Origin: Nicotiana tabacum | Taxonomy: Eukaryota; Streptophyta; Magnoliopsida; Solanales; Solanaceae | Length of the DNA stretch: 64,000 nt | Assembly: GCF_000715075.1 (NCBI RefSeq) | Contig: NC_134094.1 | Span: forward strand, 78,908,838 to 78,972,837 | Direction: 5' to 3' | Shown here: positions 1-12,000 of the stretch, one piece after another | Numbering within the stretch: the first letter of the stretch is position 1 | Layout: each line of letters starts with the position of its first letter | The notes under the pieces: generated by a model | What the model was told of the DNA's origin: nothing | The model's database searches: none | What the model saw: the letters and a program-made list of their open reading frames with translations, nothing else | Position numbers and translations under genes: made by a program

Positions 1-118
1 CGGTGTGAGCTGCACCTCTACCCCAACCGCGGCCTCTACCGCGACCTCGGCCTCTCGCGGCCTTGGCTGGTGGTACTGGTGGTTGTCCATCCTGCCCCGT
101 AGTACGAGTCCTCACCAT
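1..118 (-). CDS. Start of gag of a Tekay-like Ty3/gypsy element (partial)
   Basis: Reading leftward from an ATG at 118, the frame is open to the window edge. It gives a short basic, glycine-arginine rich N-terminus beginning MVRTRTTGQDGQ with several RGRGRG repeats. The gag of the complete minus-strand element at 30258-41572 begins almost identically (MVRIRTAGSDDQ at 38301). It sits about 190 bp downstream, in element sense, of a primer binding site and LTR. Gag would form the capsid of the virus-like particle. Only about 39 codons are visible, so whether the full gene is intact cannot be judged. A longer reading frame over the same bases (272 to 36) is in another frame and is not the gene. 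Confidence 0.6.
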   Translation of the reverse strand, partial: MVRTRTTGQDGQPPVPPAKAARGRGRGRGRGWGRGAAHT

Positions 119-297
119 CTCTGAGAGAATAAAACAATAGATGTTTAGTCACCAGAATCAACAGATTCGCACAATAAGAATTCAAGAATTTAAAATTTTC
201 TAAGGGTTCGGCAGCCTCCCGAAGATAAGTACAGACGTCTCCGTACTGATCCGCAAGACTAAACCTGCTCATGACTCGTGAGACCTATGTAACCTAG

Positions 298-309
298 GCT
301 CTGATACCA
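298..309 (-). other. Primer binding site, initiator tRNA-Met type
   Basis: On the minus strand this reads TGGTATCAGAGC, the usual plant iMet primer site. It lies 3 nt inside the LTR end at 313, which fixes the element's orientation as leftward. Confidence 0.85.
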
Positions 310-1092
310 ACTTGTCACGACCCAAAACCTAACCCGTCGTGATGGTGCCTATCGTGATACAAGGCAAGCCGACCTTTCGAAAAACACTTTCAAAATTTTA
401 CAGAATGAATTAAGACATTTAAAATAATTGAAGTTTTGCATAAAATCGGGGGTAAAACCCAAAAACATAAGTGCAGAAAAATAGCCCGACATCGGGGTGT
501 CACTGAGTCATGAGCATCTAGATATCCAGTCTAATAAAAACAGTGTCTAAGTATCAATACAAAAAAGAACAAAAACATAGAAGGAGAGACAAGGTCTGCG
601 GATGCCGGCAGCTACCTCGTAGTCTCCGATACTCGATCGCGTATGAACTCAACGACCTCCATGATCGAACACACCTGGATCTGCACATGAAGTGCAGGGT
701 GTAGCATGAGTACAACCAGCTCAGCAAGTTACATAAATAAATAAGGAACTGAGAAGGTAATGACGAGCTATAAAAATACAGTTCATTTTCAATAATTTTA
801 GCAAAGAATAGACATGCTTTCAAATCCGGTAGTTCAAATCAAATCAATTTTTATACAGTTAAAGTGCAGGTAAATCCGAATATAGAATCTTTCATAAATT
901 TCACGATAATGACAAATAGCAACTAAGTGAATCAACAAATGAAAAGGCCAATACAGCCTCTCAGGGCAACAGTCACTCAACTTGTCACAACAACTCAATC
1001 ACTCGGCTCTCAGCCCTCAGTACTCACACTCAATAGGTACCTGCGATCACTGGGGGTGTTCAGACTCCAGAGGGGCTCTTTCAGCCCAAGCG

Positions 1093-1267
<175 letters not shown>

Positions 1268-2269
1268 ACCCGATCCATATATATACCTATAGCTCACAAC
1301 TCGGAACTCAGGCCCTAACTCAGTTACCAACCTCTCCAGTCTCTCGGGCTCTCAGAAATCATAAAGATCAGCCCAAACAAACTAACATACTATATCAACA
1401 AGAATTAACAAAAGACTGAGATATGATGCGCAAGTAAATCCATGACTGAGTACAAGACAACAATTAGCAAATAATTCAACAAGTACGCGACCTCTGCGGG
1501 TCCCAACAGTACTATCACATAGCCTAACCATGATTTCTAACATGATTTACAGTCAAATTCCTAGAACACAAAGAGAACAGGTAATTAACAATAGTCTATT
1601 CGACTTTACAGTCTCACGGGACGGACCAAGTCACAATCCCCTACGGTGCACGCCCATCACCTAGCATGTGCATCACCTCCAAAATAGTCACATCATACCA
1701 AAATCCGGGGTTTCATACCCTCAGGACTAGATTTAAAACTGTTACTTACCTCAAACCGCGCAAAATCCTACTCTGCAATGCCTTTGCCCCTCGAATCAAT
1801 CTCCAAATGTCCCGAATCTAGCCACAAGCAGTGCGATATAATTAATATAAGCTAAAAGAATCAATTCCACAAGAAAAATACGAAATTATAAGCCAACATC
1901 CGAAATAGCCTAAAACCGGCCTCGGGGCCCATATCTCGAAATCCGACAAAAGTCACAAAAATATGAACACACATCCACTCACGAGTCCAACCATACAAGA
2001 ATTACTCTAATCCAACCTCAAATAACCTTCCAAAACTCGAAACTTTAGCATATGAAGTTTCTACCATTTTCTCACAAATGTATAACTCAAATCCCTAATT
2101 AGATGATGAAAATAGCAATAGATTCATGAAATATAGTCCAATCCGAGTTAGAATCACTTACCCCATCAATCTTCTTGAAGAAACCTCGAAATATTTCCTC
2201 ACACCGAGATCTCAAAGTCCCAAAATTGATATGGGAATCAAACCCTCGAAATCTCATTTTCTGCCCAGT

Positions 2270-2600
2270 TCTTCCGCATCTACGGACCCACTGTCACACC
2301 TGCGATGCCGCACCTGCAGAATTTCCCTCGCAGGTACGGAAATGACTAAAGGGACTAGGTCCGCATCTGTGAGCAAATGGTCGTACATGTGTGTGTGCGC
2401 TTTTGCGGACAAAGGTCCGCTTCTGCGATCTTTCAGCTCACTCTCCACATCTGCGGAGCTTCAAGCGCATCTGCGGGCTCGCAAATGCGGAAATTTCCTC
2501 GCACCTGTGACCCCTGGCCATCTCCTCAACTCCCGTTTCTACTCTCCTTCATCCGCACGTGCGAGTTCGCACATGCGGTCTCCCCATCGCAGGTGCAAAA
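2270..2600. other. CpG-rich degenerate repeat cluster inside the LTR
   Basis: Short units of the type CATCTGCGGA, TCGCAGGTGCG and TCCGCATCTGCGA recur about ten times in otherwise AT-rich DNA. The homologous place in the other Tekay-like LTRs (about 32330-32660 and 40520-40860) holds a different unit, TTCGCGAACGCG. The position is conserved but the motif is not. Confidence 0.6.
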
Positions 2601-3286
2601 CCACGAGATATCATAAGGCTTCAGCCATTTGCCTAAGTCCAAATTCAAACCGATAAGCATCCGAAACACACCCGAGGCCCCCGGGACCTCAACTAAATAT
2701 ACCAACAAGTTCTAAAATACCATATGAACTTAGTCGAGCCTTCAAAATACGTCAAACAACGCTAGAAACACGAATCACCCTCCGATTCAAACTTAATGAA
2801 CTTAAAACTTTAAAATTCTACAACTGACGCCGAATAATACCAAACCACGTCTAATTGACCTCAAAGTTTGCACACAAGTCATATTCAACATTACGGACCT
2901 ACTCCAACTTCCGGAATCGGATTCTGACCCCGATATCAAAAAGTCAACCTCCCGGTCAAACTTCCCAAAAATTCGACTTTCGTCATTTCAAGCCTAAATT
3001 AGCTACAGACCTCAAATTCACAGTCCGGACACGCTCCTAAGTCCAAAATCACCCAACGGAGCTAACGGAGCTAACGGAACTCCATTCCGGAGTTGTCTTC
3101 ATACAATTCCGATTACGGTCAAAATCCTGAGACTTAAGCTTCCGTTTTAGAGACTAAGTGTCCCAAAACACTCTGAAACCAAAACAAGACCTCCCGGCAA
3201 GTCACATAAGAAGAAACAGAAATGGAGAAAATAGTAAATAGGAGATCGGGGCTAATATACTCAAAACGACCGGTCGGATCGTTACA

Positions 3287-4060
3287 CCACATAGACGAAA
3301 AATGGTTTTATATGACCAAAAGATCTGAGAATTATTATTTGCTACCGGATGAAGAAAATCCACCATGCACGTGTTAGAGCAAAAAATTTATAGGAAAAGT
3401 AATGTTTTTAGTTGCGGTAGCTCGCCCCCGTTTGATTCACAAGGAAAGAAACTCTTCTCCGGAAAAATTGGTGTGTTACCGTTCGTCACACAAGAACGTG
3501 CTAGAAGAACCAGTGCCAATAGAGCTGCAGGCACTTTAGAAACAAACCAATAACCTCAATAACCAAAGACATCATAAGGTCATATTTGATCGAAAAAATT
3601 ATTCCCGCCCAAGAGAAGACTCAAATAATCCAATTTTTATTCAACAAGACAATGCAAGAACGCGTATTCGGCATGACGATGAAGAATTTTCCCGAGTATT
3701 GAAGCAGGATGGATTCGATATACGGTTAATGTATCAACCACCGAATTCTCTGGATCTTAATGTTTTAGACCTAGGGTTTTTTCGAGCTATCCAGTCCTTA
3801 CAACATAAGGAGAACCCAAAAACTGTTGATGAGCTCGTTGCTGCGGTTAAGAAGTCGTATGATGTTTTTCAACGTTGAAGTCCAATTATATATTTCTAAC
3901 GTTGCAATCGTGCATGTTAGAAACCATGCGAGAGAAAGGTTCTAACAAGTACAAAATACCACACCTTAGTAAAGATATGTTAGCAGCGAGAGGCGAGCTT
4001 CCGATTCAATTGAAATGTCCTCCAGAATTGGTTGAAGAAGTTATGAATTATTTGGGTTAA
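3287..4060 (+). pseudogene. Plant mariner-like (Tc1/mariner) transposase, C-terminal part
   Basis: Conceptual reading across two frames recovers a plant mariner-type catalytic domain. It shows HIDEKWFYM at the very left edge (first catalytic Asp), FIQQDNART near 3635-3662 (second Asp), and PPNSLDLNVLD near 3740-3770 (third Asp, with the usual Pro of NSPDLN changed to Leu). A conserved C-terminal tail ends in CPPELVEEVMNYLG at 4060. Breaks include TAG near 3376, a one-base loss near 3431 and TAA at 3550. The enzyme would cut and paste its element at TA sites. The N-terminal half is missing because the gypsy LTR ends exactly at 3286; the missing part should lie beyond the left window edge. It is dead. 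Confidence 0.85.
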
Positions 4061-4353
4061 GTTATATTCTTAGTTTCTGTAATGACCATTCGATTGGGTT
4101 AAGGTTGATGAAGTGATTTTAATTGCATAATTTGCTTGTACCAAATGCATTCTAGTTTAATTAAAACTCAAGCTAATTTGAGAGATTTTCATTGATGATT
4201 CAGATATAGGCATTTGTTATTCAGCTAAATCATTCTTATGAATAAACATACGATGATTCTTATGACAATCCTCTTATATCAAAATGTTTCTAAATTATCC
4301 AACCAACAACGACAGTAAATGACTCCAACCAACAAAAAAGTCATATGATTAGC
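4061..4353. other. AT-rich stretch, probable mariner 3' flank
   Basis: No coding signal or recognisable repeat is visible. It probably holds the 3' untranslated part of the mariner element, but I could not find a convincing terminal inverted repeat. Confidence 0.4.
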
Positions 4354-5058
4354 TTAATAAAATCTGGGAAGATAAATTTTTAGCATAATTCTAACTAGAT
4401 TTTGTAGTTCTTCTTCAAAGGCTCCTTCTCCTCCTTCAGGGAATTTGTTTAAATCAAAATCAGTGCCTGCAATATTAAAGTCTATTAGGGCCCGTTTGGA
4501 CATACAATTTGGTTGAACATTTTTCCAAAAAAATTTCGTTTTTTTTCGAAATCAGCGTTTGTTCATAAAATTTTCAATTTTTACTTGAAGATGCATTTTG
4601 AAAATTTTCGAAAATTTAAAAAACTGCGAAAAGCTATTTTTTAAAATTTTCACTCAAATCACTCACAAAACTTCAAAAACATCCCAAACTAAAATTTATG
4701 TCCAAATACATCTCTAAATTTCAAATATCATTTTCAATTGAAAAACATTTTTGCCATTTTTTCGAATTTTACAATTCTTATGTACAAACGCCTACTAAAT
4801 CTTGACCAGCCATTTCTGTTGACTCTTCTATTGAATCTTCAACATTCATGGGGAGTGATCAACTCTCTTGATTGAGTTTTTAATTGCATTGTTCATCGAA
4901 TCATCAAGCTTATCTATTAAGTCTGCAATCTTTTCGAATGAGTCTTCAACTTTACTGTTCATAGAGTACTCATGAACTGTTTTTATTGAGTCTTCAAATT
5001 TAAAATTCATGAAGTCTTGATCATCCCTCTCGTATTGCCTCTCCATTTTTATTTTACA
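4354..5058 (-). pseudogene. Unknown small acidic protein, frameshifted and split by a MITE
   Basis: I do not recognise this family. A minus-strand frame from about 5043 runs to a TGA at about 4846. It contains repeated E-D-S units (FEDSI, VEDSF). A second frame from an ATG at 4849 begins MNVEDSIEES and reaches MAGQDL, where the MITE at 4488-4795 interrupts it. If the MITE and one copy of a TA duplication are removed, the frame continues as IDFNIAGTDFDLNKFPEGG to a TAA at 4356-4354. The EDS units in both frames suggest one gene with a frameshift at the TGA/ATG overlap. It lies about 950 bp downstream of the SWEET stop codon, on the same strand. It could be a gene relic or chance open sequence. 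Confidence 0.35.
4488..4795. mobile_element. MITE with GGGCCCGTTTGGACATA-type ends
   Basis: The left end (GGGCCCGTTTGGACATA) and the reverse complement of the right end (GTAGGCGTTTGTACATA) match as imperfect inverted repeats. They are flanked by TTA on the left and TAA on the right. The interior is A/T-rich with many TTTTCGAAAATTT-like foldbacks and no coding. The ends resemble Tourist/Harbinger MITEs, but a TA duplication fits the interrupted reading frame better, so the superfamily is uncertain. Confidence 0.65.
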
Positions 5059-5224
5059 AAAATAATTAACATGAATTGTAGGAGACAAAATGATAATCAT
5101 GTTTTAAACTAACAAGTACTCCATAGTTGAAGAGTAAAGATGCATTATGGACTACTAGAGAAGTGAAAAGGTCAATCTGATTATATGGAAGAGTTCAATT
5201 GCATTGGAAAATAAACACTCCTAA

Positions 5225-5362
5225 CACGTACTCCAACAATATTTATTTCAAGGGCAATATAGGGGAAAAAAATTAATTCATTTTTGAAATCTGAAAAAAT
5301 TACATATTTTGGACCACAAAAAAAAAAGGTGAGAAAATCACTTATTGTGGACCGAGGAGTAA
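5225..5362. mobile_element. Degenerate TA-type MITE fragment
   Basis: The reverse complement shows the pattern of a CTCC..GGTCCAC end, a GTGGTCCAAAATAT block, TTTTTTCAGAT and CCCTATATTGCCCTT. This parallels the MITE at 42680-42939 (GTGGTCCAAAATAT, TTTTTCAGATATCAAG, AGTTGCCCTTA). The second end is not clear, so it appears truncated. Confidence 0.5.
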
Positions 5363-6006
5363 TAATTACGAGTAATTTAATTAGCAATAAATGTAATAAT
5401 CCACGAACTCTGTTTTCTTTTTAGTGCACGCTCATTGCAAATATTGTTTTTTATTACTTGTTCTTAAGATCTTAGAAGACGTATAACCCAAAATGTATAA
5501 GTACAAATGTAAATAAACCACTCTAATTTCTTTCGTACTTTTTAGCTTGCTGTCTCTCCTTCGTTTTTCGTAATCTTTATTATCCAATTTTGGACGTGTT
5601 TTACACCAGAGCATCATTGCAAACATATTGGTAATGAAAAGGTAACACTGTAGCAATCATAAGTCATATAGCGACCGTTTCAGCTTCTTGTTCACTAATG
5701 TTTTTAAGTAAATAAAAATAGCAGTAGATTAATTACTAAGTAATAGCTATAGATAGTTTTTAAAATTGGAAGAATATTACTAGTAACACAGAATTGAGAA
5801 AGAAGAAAAACACAATAAAAAGAGTATCAGCTAACAAAAATAAAGCAACTAGGTTCAAATTTAATTTGGAGAATAAGAACATTGTAGAACTAAATTAAGT
5901 GAAACAGAATGATAAAGTAGGATATACTCCATGCATAGAGGAGCAGTAAAAGTTCGTGCTTTGACTCTTTTGTTTCAATGGAGCCAACCCATTGCACTTG
6001 CTAATT

Positions 6007-9000
6007 TCACTCTCCAATATTTGTGGTGGCAGAAGGTGGAAGAAGATGCTCTATCTGTCCTCCTTCCTCCAAGTCAGCTGTGTGCTTCACTGATTTACCC
6101 TTTCGGTAAATGGCATATATCACTAGCTGTGCCGTTCCCAGCAGACATCCTATCCCGTTTGGTACCTTATAAGTATGTCGCGTTATTAGTAGAAAGAAGA
6201 AGAAGAAGATTCAAAATTTAAATTAAAATGGTTCGAAATTCTAATTTCTTTAAAAATGTGGGTTCAAAACTTCCAATTTATATTACTCTTTCTAAATTTT
6301 ATGCTAGAATTGTACCCACTTTAGACACTCTAAGTCCGCCTCTGAGTATTAATGCACTTTGAATTGATTAAAGTATAGGGTCCACGGGCCACAACTGTTT
6401 TTTTCTTTGACTTGATAGTTAGGGAAAGTGCACAAATAGTCATTCTCACGAATACTATTTAGCGATTAGACATTACCTATTTATTCTTGAAATTTAAAAC
6501 TAAAACTCCTAACTTCAGGACAATTTAGGATATTTTTGTCCGGATAACTTAAACTGAAAGCTGAAATTTAAGAAGCACTGGCTAATTCTTAAATAGCACC
6601 TATTTAAAGTGGCTACCTAGTGTAATTTTTACTCGATAGTCATTCTTACCGTAGGAAATAGAGTCCATCCATAAGGGGTGCTCTTATGACCCACTAAGGC
6701 AAAGCACAATAGTTTTAGTAATTACTGTAACCCTAGTATTCCCTGTATAAGTACACTTACTATGTACAATAAAAGAAGACACTCTATAGTATTTTCATAC
6801 GCCTAGTCTTCTGCTAAAGTCAGACTAGGGTTTAGACTGTGGAATAGGGGGTTGCTCCAACACACTATGACAATCACCACCGACCAGTGATTCCAGTCGT
6901 GGTTCGTTTTTGAGATTTTCGCTTCCGCTTCACGAAGAACAAGTAAGTTCTCGTTTTACGATTTACGCGCTATCTAATGTGTTTAGGGAGAGGTAGGTCA
7001 AGACCCAACCTTATTTGAGATAATGGATCAAGAAGTACAAGGATCACTTCATTCGAGTGGGAAAATTTTAGCAGATGATGAATTAGTTTCTCATCAAAGA
7101 CCTTTTTCATCATCAGATGCGAATGAAAGTAATCATTCTACACTTAGTGGAAGTGACAAATGGATCTTGTTCCAAGTGAGAGCGAGATGGTCACATATCT
7201 TGCTCCAAGTGAGAGCAGGATGAATGTTCTTGATCTGAGTGGGAGCAACATTGGCCAAATGGGAACAATGATGAATCACAAATAAGACATGGTTCTCGTA
7301 AAAAGATTCCTTACCAGCGATTTGACGTTGAAGGTGGTGAACTATTTATGATGCTCCTACAAGAAGAAAGCGTGCCTAAAAATGTAAAAGAGGCTCTCTC
7401 GTGCCCTTCTAAGGAGAAATAGACAAAAGCAATAGAAGATGAATTGGAGTCTATAAGAGTCAACAAAGTTTGGGAACTAGTTGACCACCCTAAAGGACGC
7501 AAAGAAATTGGGAGCAAATGGGTTCTCAAATTAAGCTCAAGGCCGATGGCACAGTTGAGAGATATAAGGCTCGACTTGTGGCGAAAGGGTATACACAGCA
7601 GAAAGGAATGGACTACGAAGAGACTTTCTCGCCTGCAGTACGATTTACCTATGTTCGCATGGTTCTAGCTATTATTGCAAGCTTGGATCTTGAATTACAT
7701 CAGATGGATGTAAAGACTGCCTTTCTCAATGGAGAACTAGATGAAGAAATTTATATGGAATAACCCGAGTGTTTCATTAAAAAGGGCCACAAACTAAAGG
7801 TTTGTAGATTGAAGTATATTTATGGTCTCAAACAATCTTCAAGGTAGTGGTATATACGTTTTCAGAATGTTGTTGTATCCAGTGGTTTTACCATGATGGA
7901 TGAAGACCATTGTGCTTAAACCAAAAGATCAAGGAACAAGCTTGTGATTTTAACATTGTATGTAGATGACATACTTATAGCAGGAAATAATAAGGAGTTT
8001 ATCACCGAAATAAAGTCATGGTTGTCATCTCAATTTGAGATGAAAGATATGGGTGAAGCTGCATATATTCTTGGAGTTAAGATTTCAAGAGATCGTCCAA
8101 AGAAACTATTGTATCTCTCCCAATAGAATTACATTAGAAAAGTTCTTGGACGATTCAATATACAAAATAGTAGCCTAGTTGAAACTCCTATCAGTAAAGG
8201 CGTATCTTGGAAGTCAGATGTGTCCTAAGACTCCTGAAGCGACAGAAAGAATGAGTTGAGTTCCTTATAGAAGCGCAGTAGGAAGTCTAATGTGTGCTAT
8301 GGTATGCGCTAGACCTGATATATGCCAAGCAGTTGGCTTAGTAAGTAGATATCAACCGACCCAGGTATAGCACATTGGCAAGCAGTAAAGAGGATCATGA
8401 GATATCTGAAGGGAACTGCTGATTATGCGCTTTGTTATCAAGGCGGCAAGGATCTGCAATTAGTTGGATACAGTGATGCTGATCATGGAGGAGATCTAGA
8501 CGAAAGAAAGCCTACCTCAGGATGTATTTTCTTACTCAGTGATGGCACCATATCATGGAGTAGTAAGAACTAAGAAACAATCATGTGTATATCTACGATG
8601 GAAGCCGAATAGTGGCTCTCACATAGCAGCACAAGAAGTTGTTTGGTGGAAAAAGTTCTTGGAACACTTGTTGGATATTGATGAAAATACTGAATCAGTA
8701 TTAGCATATTGTGACAGTGAGGCTGCAATATCCTCCAAGGACCATAAGTCTTATTGTAAAACCAAACATATAGATATCAAGTATATCTATGCGAGAGACA
8801 TGGTTTGACGCAAGGTAGTGAATGTGAAGTATGTGTCTACAAAAGATATGTTAGCAGACCCATTGACCAAGCCTTTGTCTAGAGATACATTTGTGAGACA
8901 CACTAGGTCTCAAGGCTTGCGTAGACTTTGATATTCTTCATTTTATTATTCATTTTCCCGTGTTCACAAAATCGATGTTCTTTGATTATCAATAAAGTTG

Positions 9001-12000
9001 ATTTACATACATACATATTTATATTGTTTAATGTTATGTGCATTCTTTGTTCACTTTTTTATAAGTATGTTGGGTAGACAAGAGGTTGGCCTTCTCACAC
9101 AGGCAACCGCCTCCTTATCTTAGTGATGTGAGGAGATGAGACATGATTTTAAGAAAAACTATCATAAGGATAATTTGAGAGCTATTCGCTTAAAATCAGA
9201 ATATCACTTAAACAATGACATAAGATCATTAGGGTGAAAAATGTTCATCTAGTCTGCTTTGTGAGCCAGATGTGAGTTAAATATATACTTATGGTGTCTA
9301 AATATCATCTGTACAACATTCTTTATGAGATAAAGACACACGCTCCTTGAGAAAAAGGAAAAAATATTGTAGCATGTGTTTCATACTATGTGTGCTAATG
9401 TCGACCAATTGGGTTAACATAAGTCCATTCTCAACTTATTATTGTATGAGACCCAGAGCTTTTATGATGGCTAAAGATTTTGTACTCTTAGAGACTCCGA
9501 TCAGATACTTAAGACTTAGTGCGATGTTAGCTATCTTAGTGTGTTTCCCAAAGACCACGTACACAGATTTGGTCTAGCGGAGCATATCTAGAAAAGCAAT
9601 CAAACTAATGATAAGGAGATTGTGAGAAGAGGAAGATCATCGATGGAATCTCATTTATTTGTGTTTACTGATGCACCAGTTATAACTTATGAGTTATGAT
9701 TGTGAATACAAGGAATAATGATATATGGGATTTTGAGATTATATCAAATGTGATTCATATGATCTAGGGTATTGCATACTTTATGATCTACTTGCAGGTT
9801 CGCACTCGACGAGAGGCTATATACTCCTAACAGATGTATAGCACTTAGCTCTCACAGTATGTTGTACGCACGGTCTACTTTCCTGTGTGAATGATTGAGG
9901 AGATGAGTTGAAAATATGTTTCTCAGACTAGATGAGCACTCCCATTATGTGAGTGGGAGATGTAGGAAATAGATTCCACCCATAAAGGGTGCTCTTAAGG
10001 CCCACTAGGGCAAAATACAGTAATTTTAGTAATTACTGTAACCCTAGTATTTCCTATATAAGTACACTTACTGTGTACAATAAAAGAAGACACTATGCAG
10101 TATTTTCCAACGCCTAGTCTTCTCCTAAAGTCAGACTAGGGTTTAGACTGTGAAATAGGGGATTGCTCCAACACACTGTGAAAACCACCACCGACCAGTG
10201 ATTTTAGCCGCGATTCGTTTCAGATTTTCTCTTCCGCTTCATAAAGAACAAGTAAGTTCTCGTTTTATGATTTTTGCGCTATCTAATGTGTTTAGTTTAT
10301 CATGTTCCTTCACTTACGAACTATTGTAGATGAATGCAAAACCCTAATTTTCAATGAACCCTTGATTTCTATTTGAAATACAATGTGATGGAAAAGGCAA
10401 AAAAGAATTACGGAACCCGAATTCTGCAATATCAGTGAAAATTCACTTTTAATGATTTGGCCCTTGTCTATCTTTTCGCAAGTCTCAGGATACGCGCTTT
10501 GCACGTATATCCTATAGTAATAAGTATAAAACTTTAAAAAATTAATAAAGTTATTAAATTATGTATATCTAACATGCAGTTATTAAGTTTTATTTCAAAA
10601 TATTTTTAGAATTTCACGTTGAGTTATGAATATTGGGAATTCTAATATTTAGTTTTATTTATATTAATATTTTTCTTATTTGAATTGCGTAAAGTAATTA
10701 TACTTTGATCACAAATTTGAATTATCATTTAATTCCTCTCTAAATAGATTCGTTTATTTGAGAAGTGTGGCAATAAAGATGGCTCCATTTAATTTTAGAA
10801 GGAAAAAAAATAGAGCTCATAACCCTTTTAAATTTGACTGGATATGTTTTTCACGAAAACAATATTACAGAAAACAAAAACGAATAGACATATTCGAAGT
10901 TGCAAAGCCATATACTAATTCTGCCTGGAATAAATCTCTAGTTATAAGAGCTCTAAAGACACATTTTTTTTCCTCTAAAGATACATTAATTATATTCTCA
11001 CCTTACCGCATATAACACATAAAATAATGTTTATCTTTTCTATTTTGCGTTAATTATTTCTCGAATAAGGAATAGTTTATTTAAGGTAAAATTTTAATTA
11101 ATTTTAAAGTCATAAATATTGTGACTTTTTATATAGTTCAAAAAAGAAAAAATTTAATAATTAAAATTTTACTAAATTTTATAATCATAAATATTAGAAA
11201 AATAACTAAATTACTACTATTTAATCCTATGTAAAATATATTTTCAAAGAATAAATAAACGAACGATATTTCGCTAAAGGATTTCGTACTTTTAATATAA
11301 TATAAATATAAATATAAATATAGATCATTTGTCAGTCATGATTAGTGTTTTAAAAGGCGTTTCTGGGGCGAGCCCCAGGGCGAGGCATATTAAAAACGCC
11401 CCGGGGCGATGATGGGGGCGAAAGTCTCGTAAGGCGTACGCCCAGAAGTTCGGGGCGTACGCCCGGGCGAGTTTTTTGGTTAAGGCGTTAGCCCAAGAGA
11501 CATCTTTTTAAAAAGGAATTAAAAACATTAAATTTAAAAGTAAACTTTTTAATATTGCTAAAAGCCCTAAATTAGAAGTCTTTTCCCATTCATTCTGCTA
11601 GTTTGCCTCTTCCAAGAGCAAGATTTATCACTTTTTTGCAACAAAAAATTCGTACATTAAATTCAACAGGTTTGTTCCTTCCTCCATATAAAATCTTTAT
11701 TATTTTGAACTCATTACTTTCCTCTCTTTTTATATTTCACGGTTAGCTTGTAAATATGTATGTAATTAGTTTTTCAAGTTCAGTATTTCTCTTGCTCTTT
11801 CAAAATATAATATGGGATTATATGTGTGCGTGCTTCTATATGTATTGATTAGATTTATGAGCAAGTGGGTATGTTGATTGTTGAATAACTTTGATTTTTG
11901 TATATGGAAATTGGAATTTGATTGTTGTCGAGGAAAACATGGAATCTTTTTCAATTTATGTTTAATTATTTATCTTCATGAGTAGTCCACATTCTACAAA

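Larger units (their letters stand above)
6650..10312 (+). mobile_element. Copia A: internally deleted Ty1/copia retrotransposon
   Basis: Near-identical terminal repeats begin at 6650 (first T changed to C) and 9961 (TGTAGGAAATAG). The 5-bp sequence CTTAC lies immediately before 6650 (6645-6649) and again after 10312 (10313-10317), a perfect target duplication if the 3' LTR ends at ...TTCCTTCA. The left repeat loses homology at 6986, so the LTR end, primer site, gag, protease and integrase are all missing. What remains jumps from the LTR to the reverse transcriptase leader. A purine tract (GTGAGTGGGAGA, 9949-9960) precedes the 3' LTR. The element is antisense to the SWEET gene. Confidence 0.8.

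Noticed and set aside
36..272. 78-codon minus-strand ORF
   Set aside because: It overlaps the gag start in another frame; the frame from ATG 118 matches the gag start of the related element instead.
5931..6221. 96-codon plus-strand ORF
   Set aside because: It is the opposite-strand shadow of SWEET exon 6 and its 3' untranslated region; the minus strand shows the transporter motif.
10758..11015. 85-codon [14 protein letters not shown]...
   Set aside because: AT-rich, low-complexity composition, no motif, no splice or promoter support.
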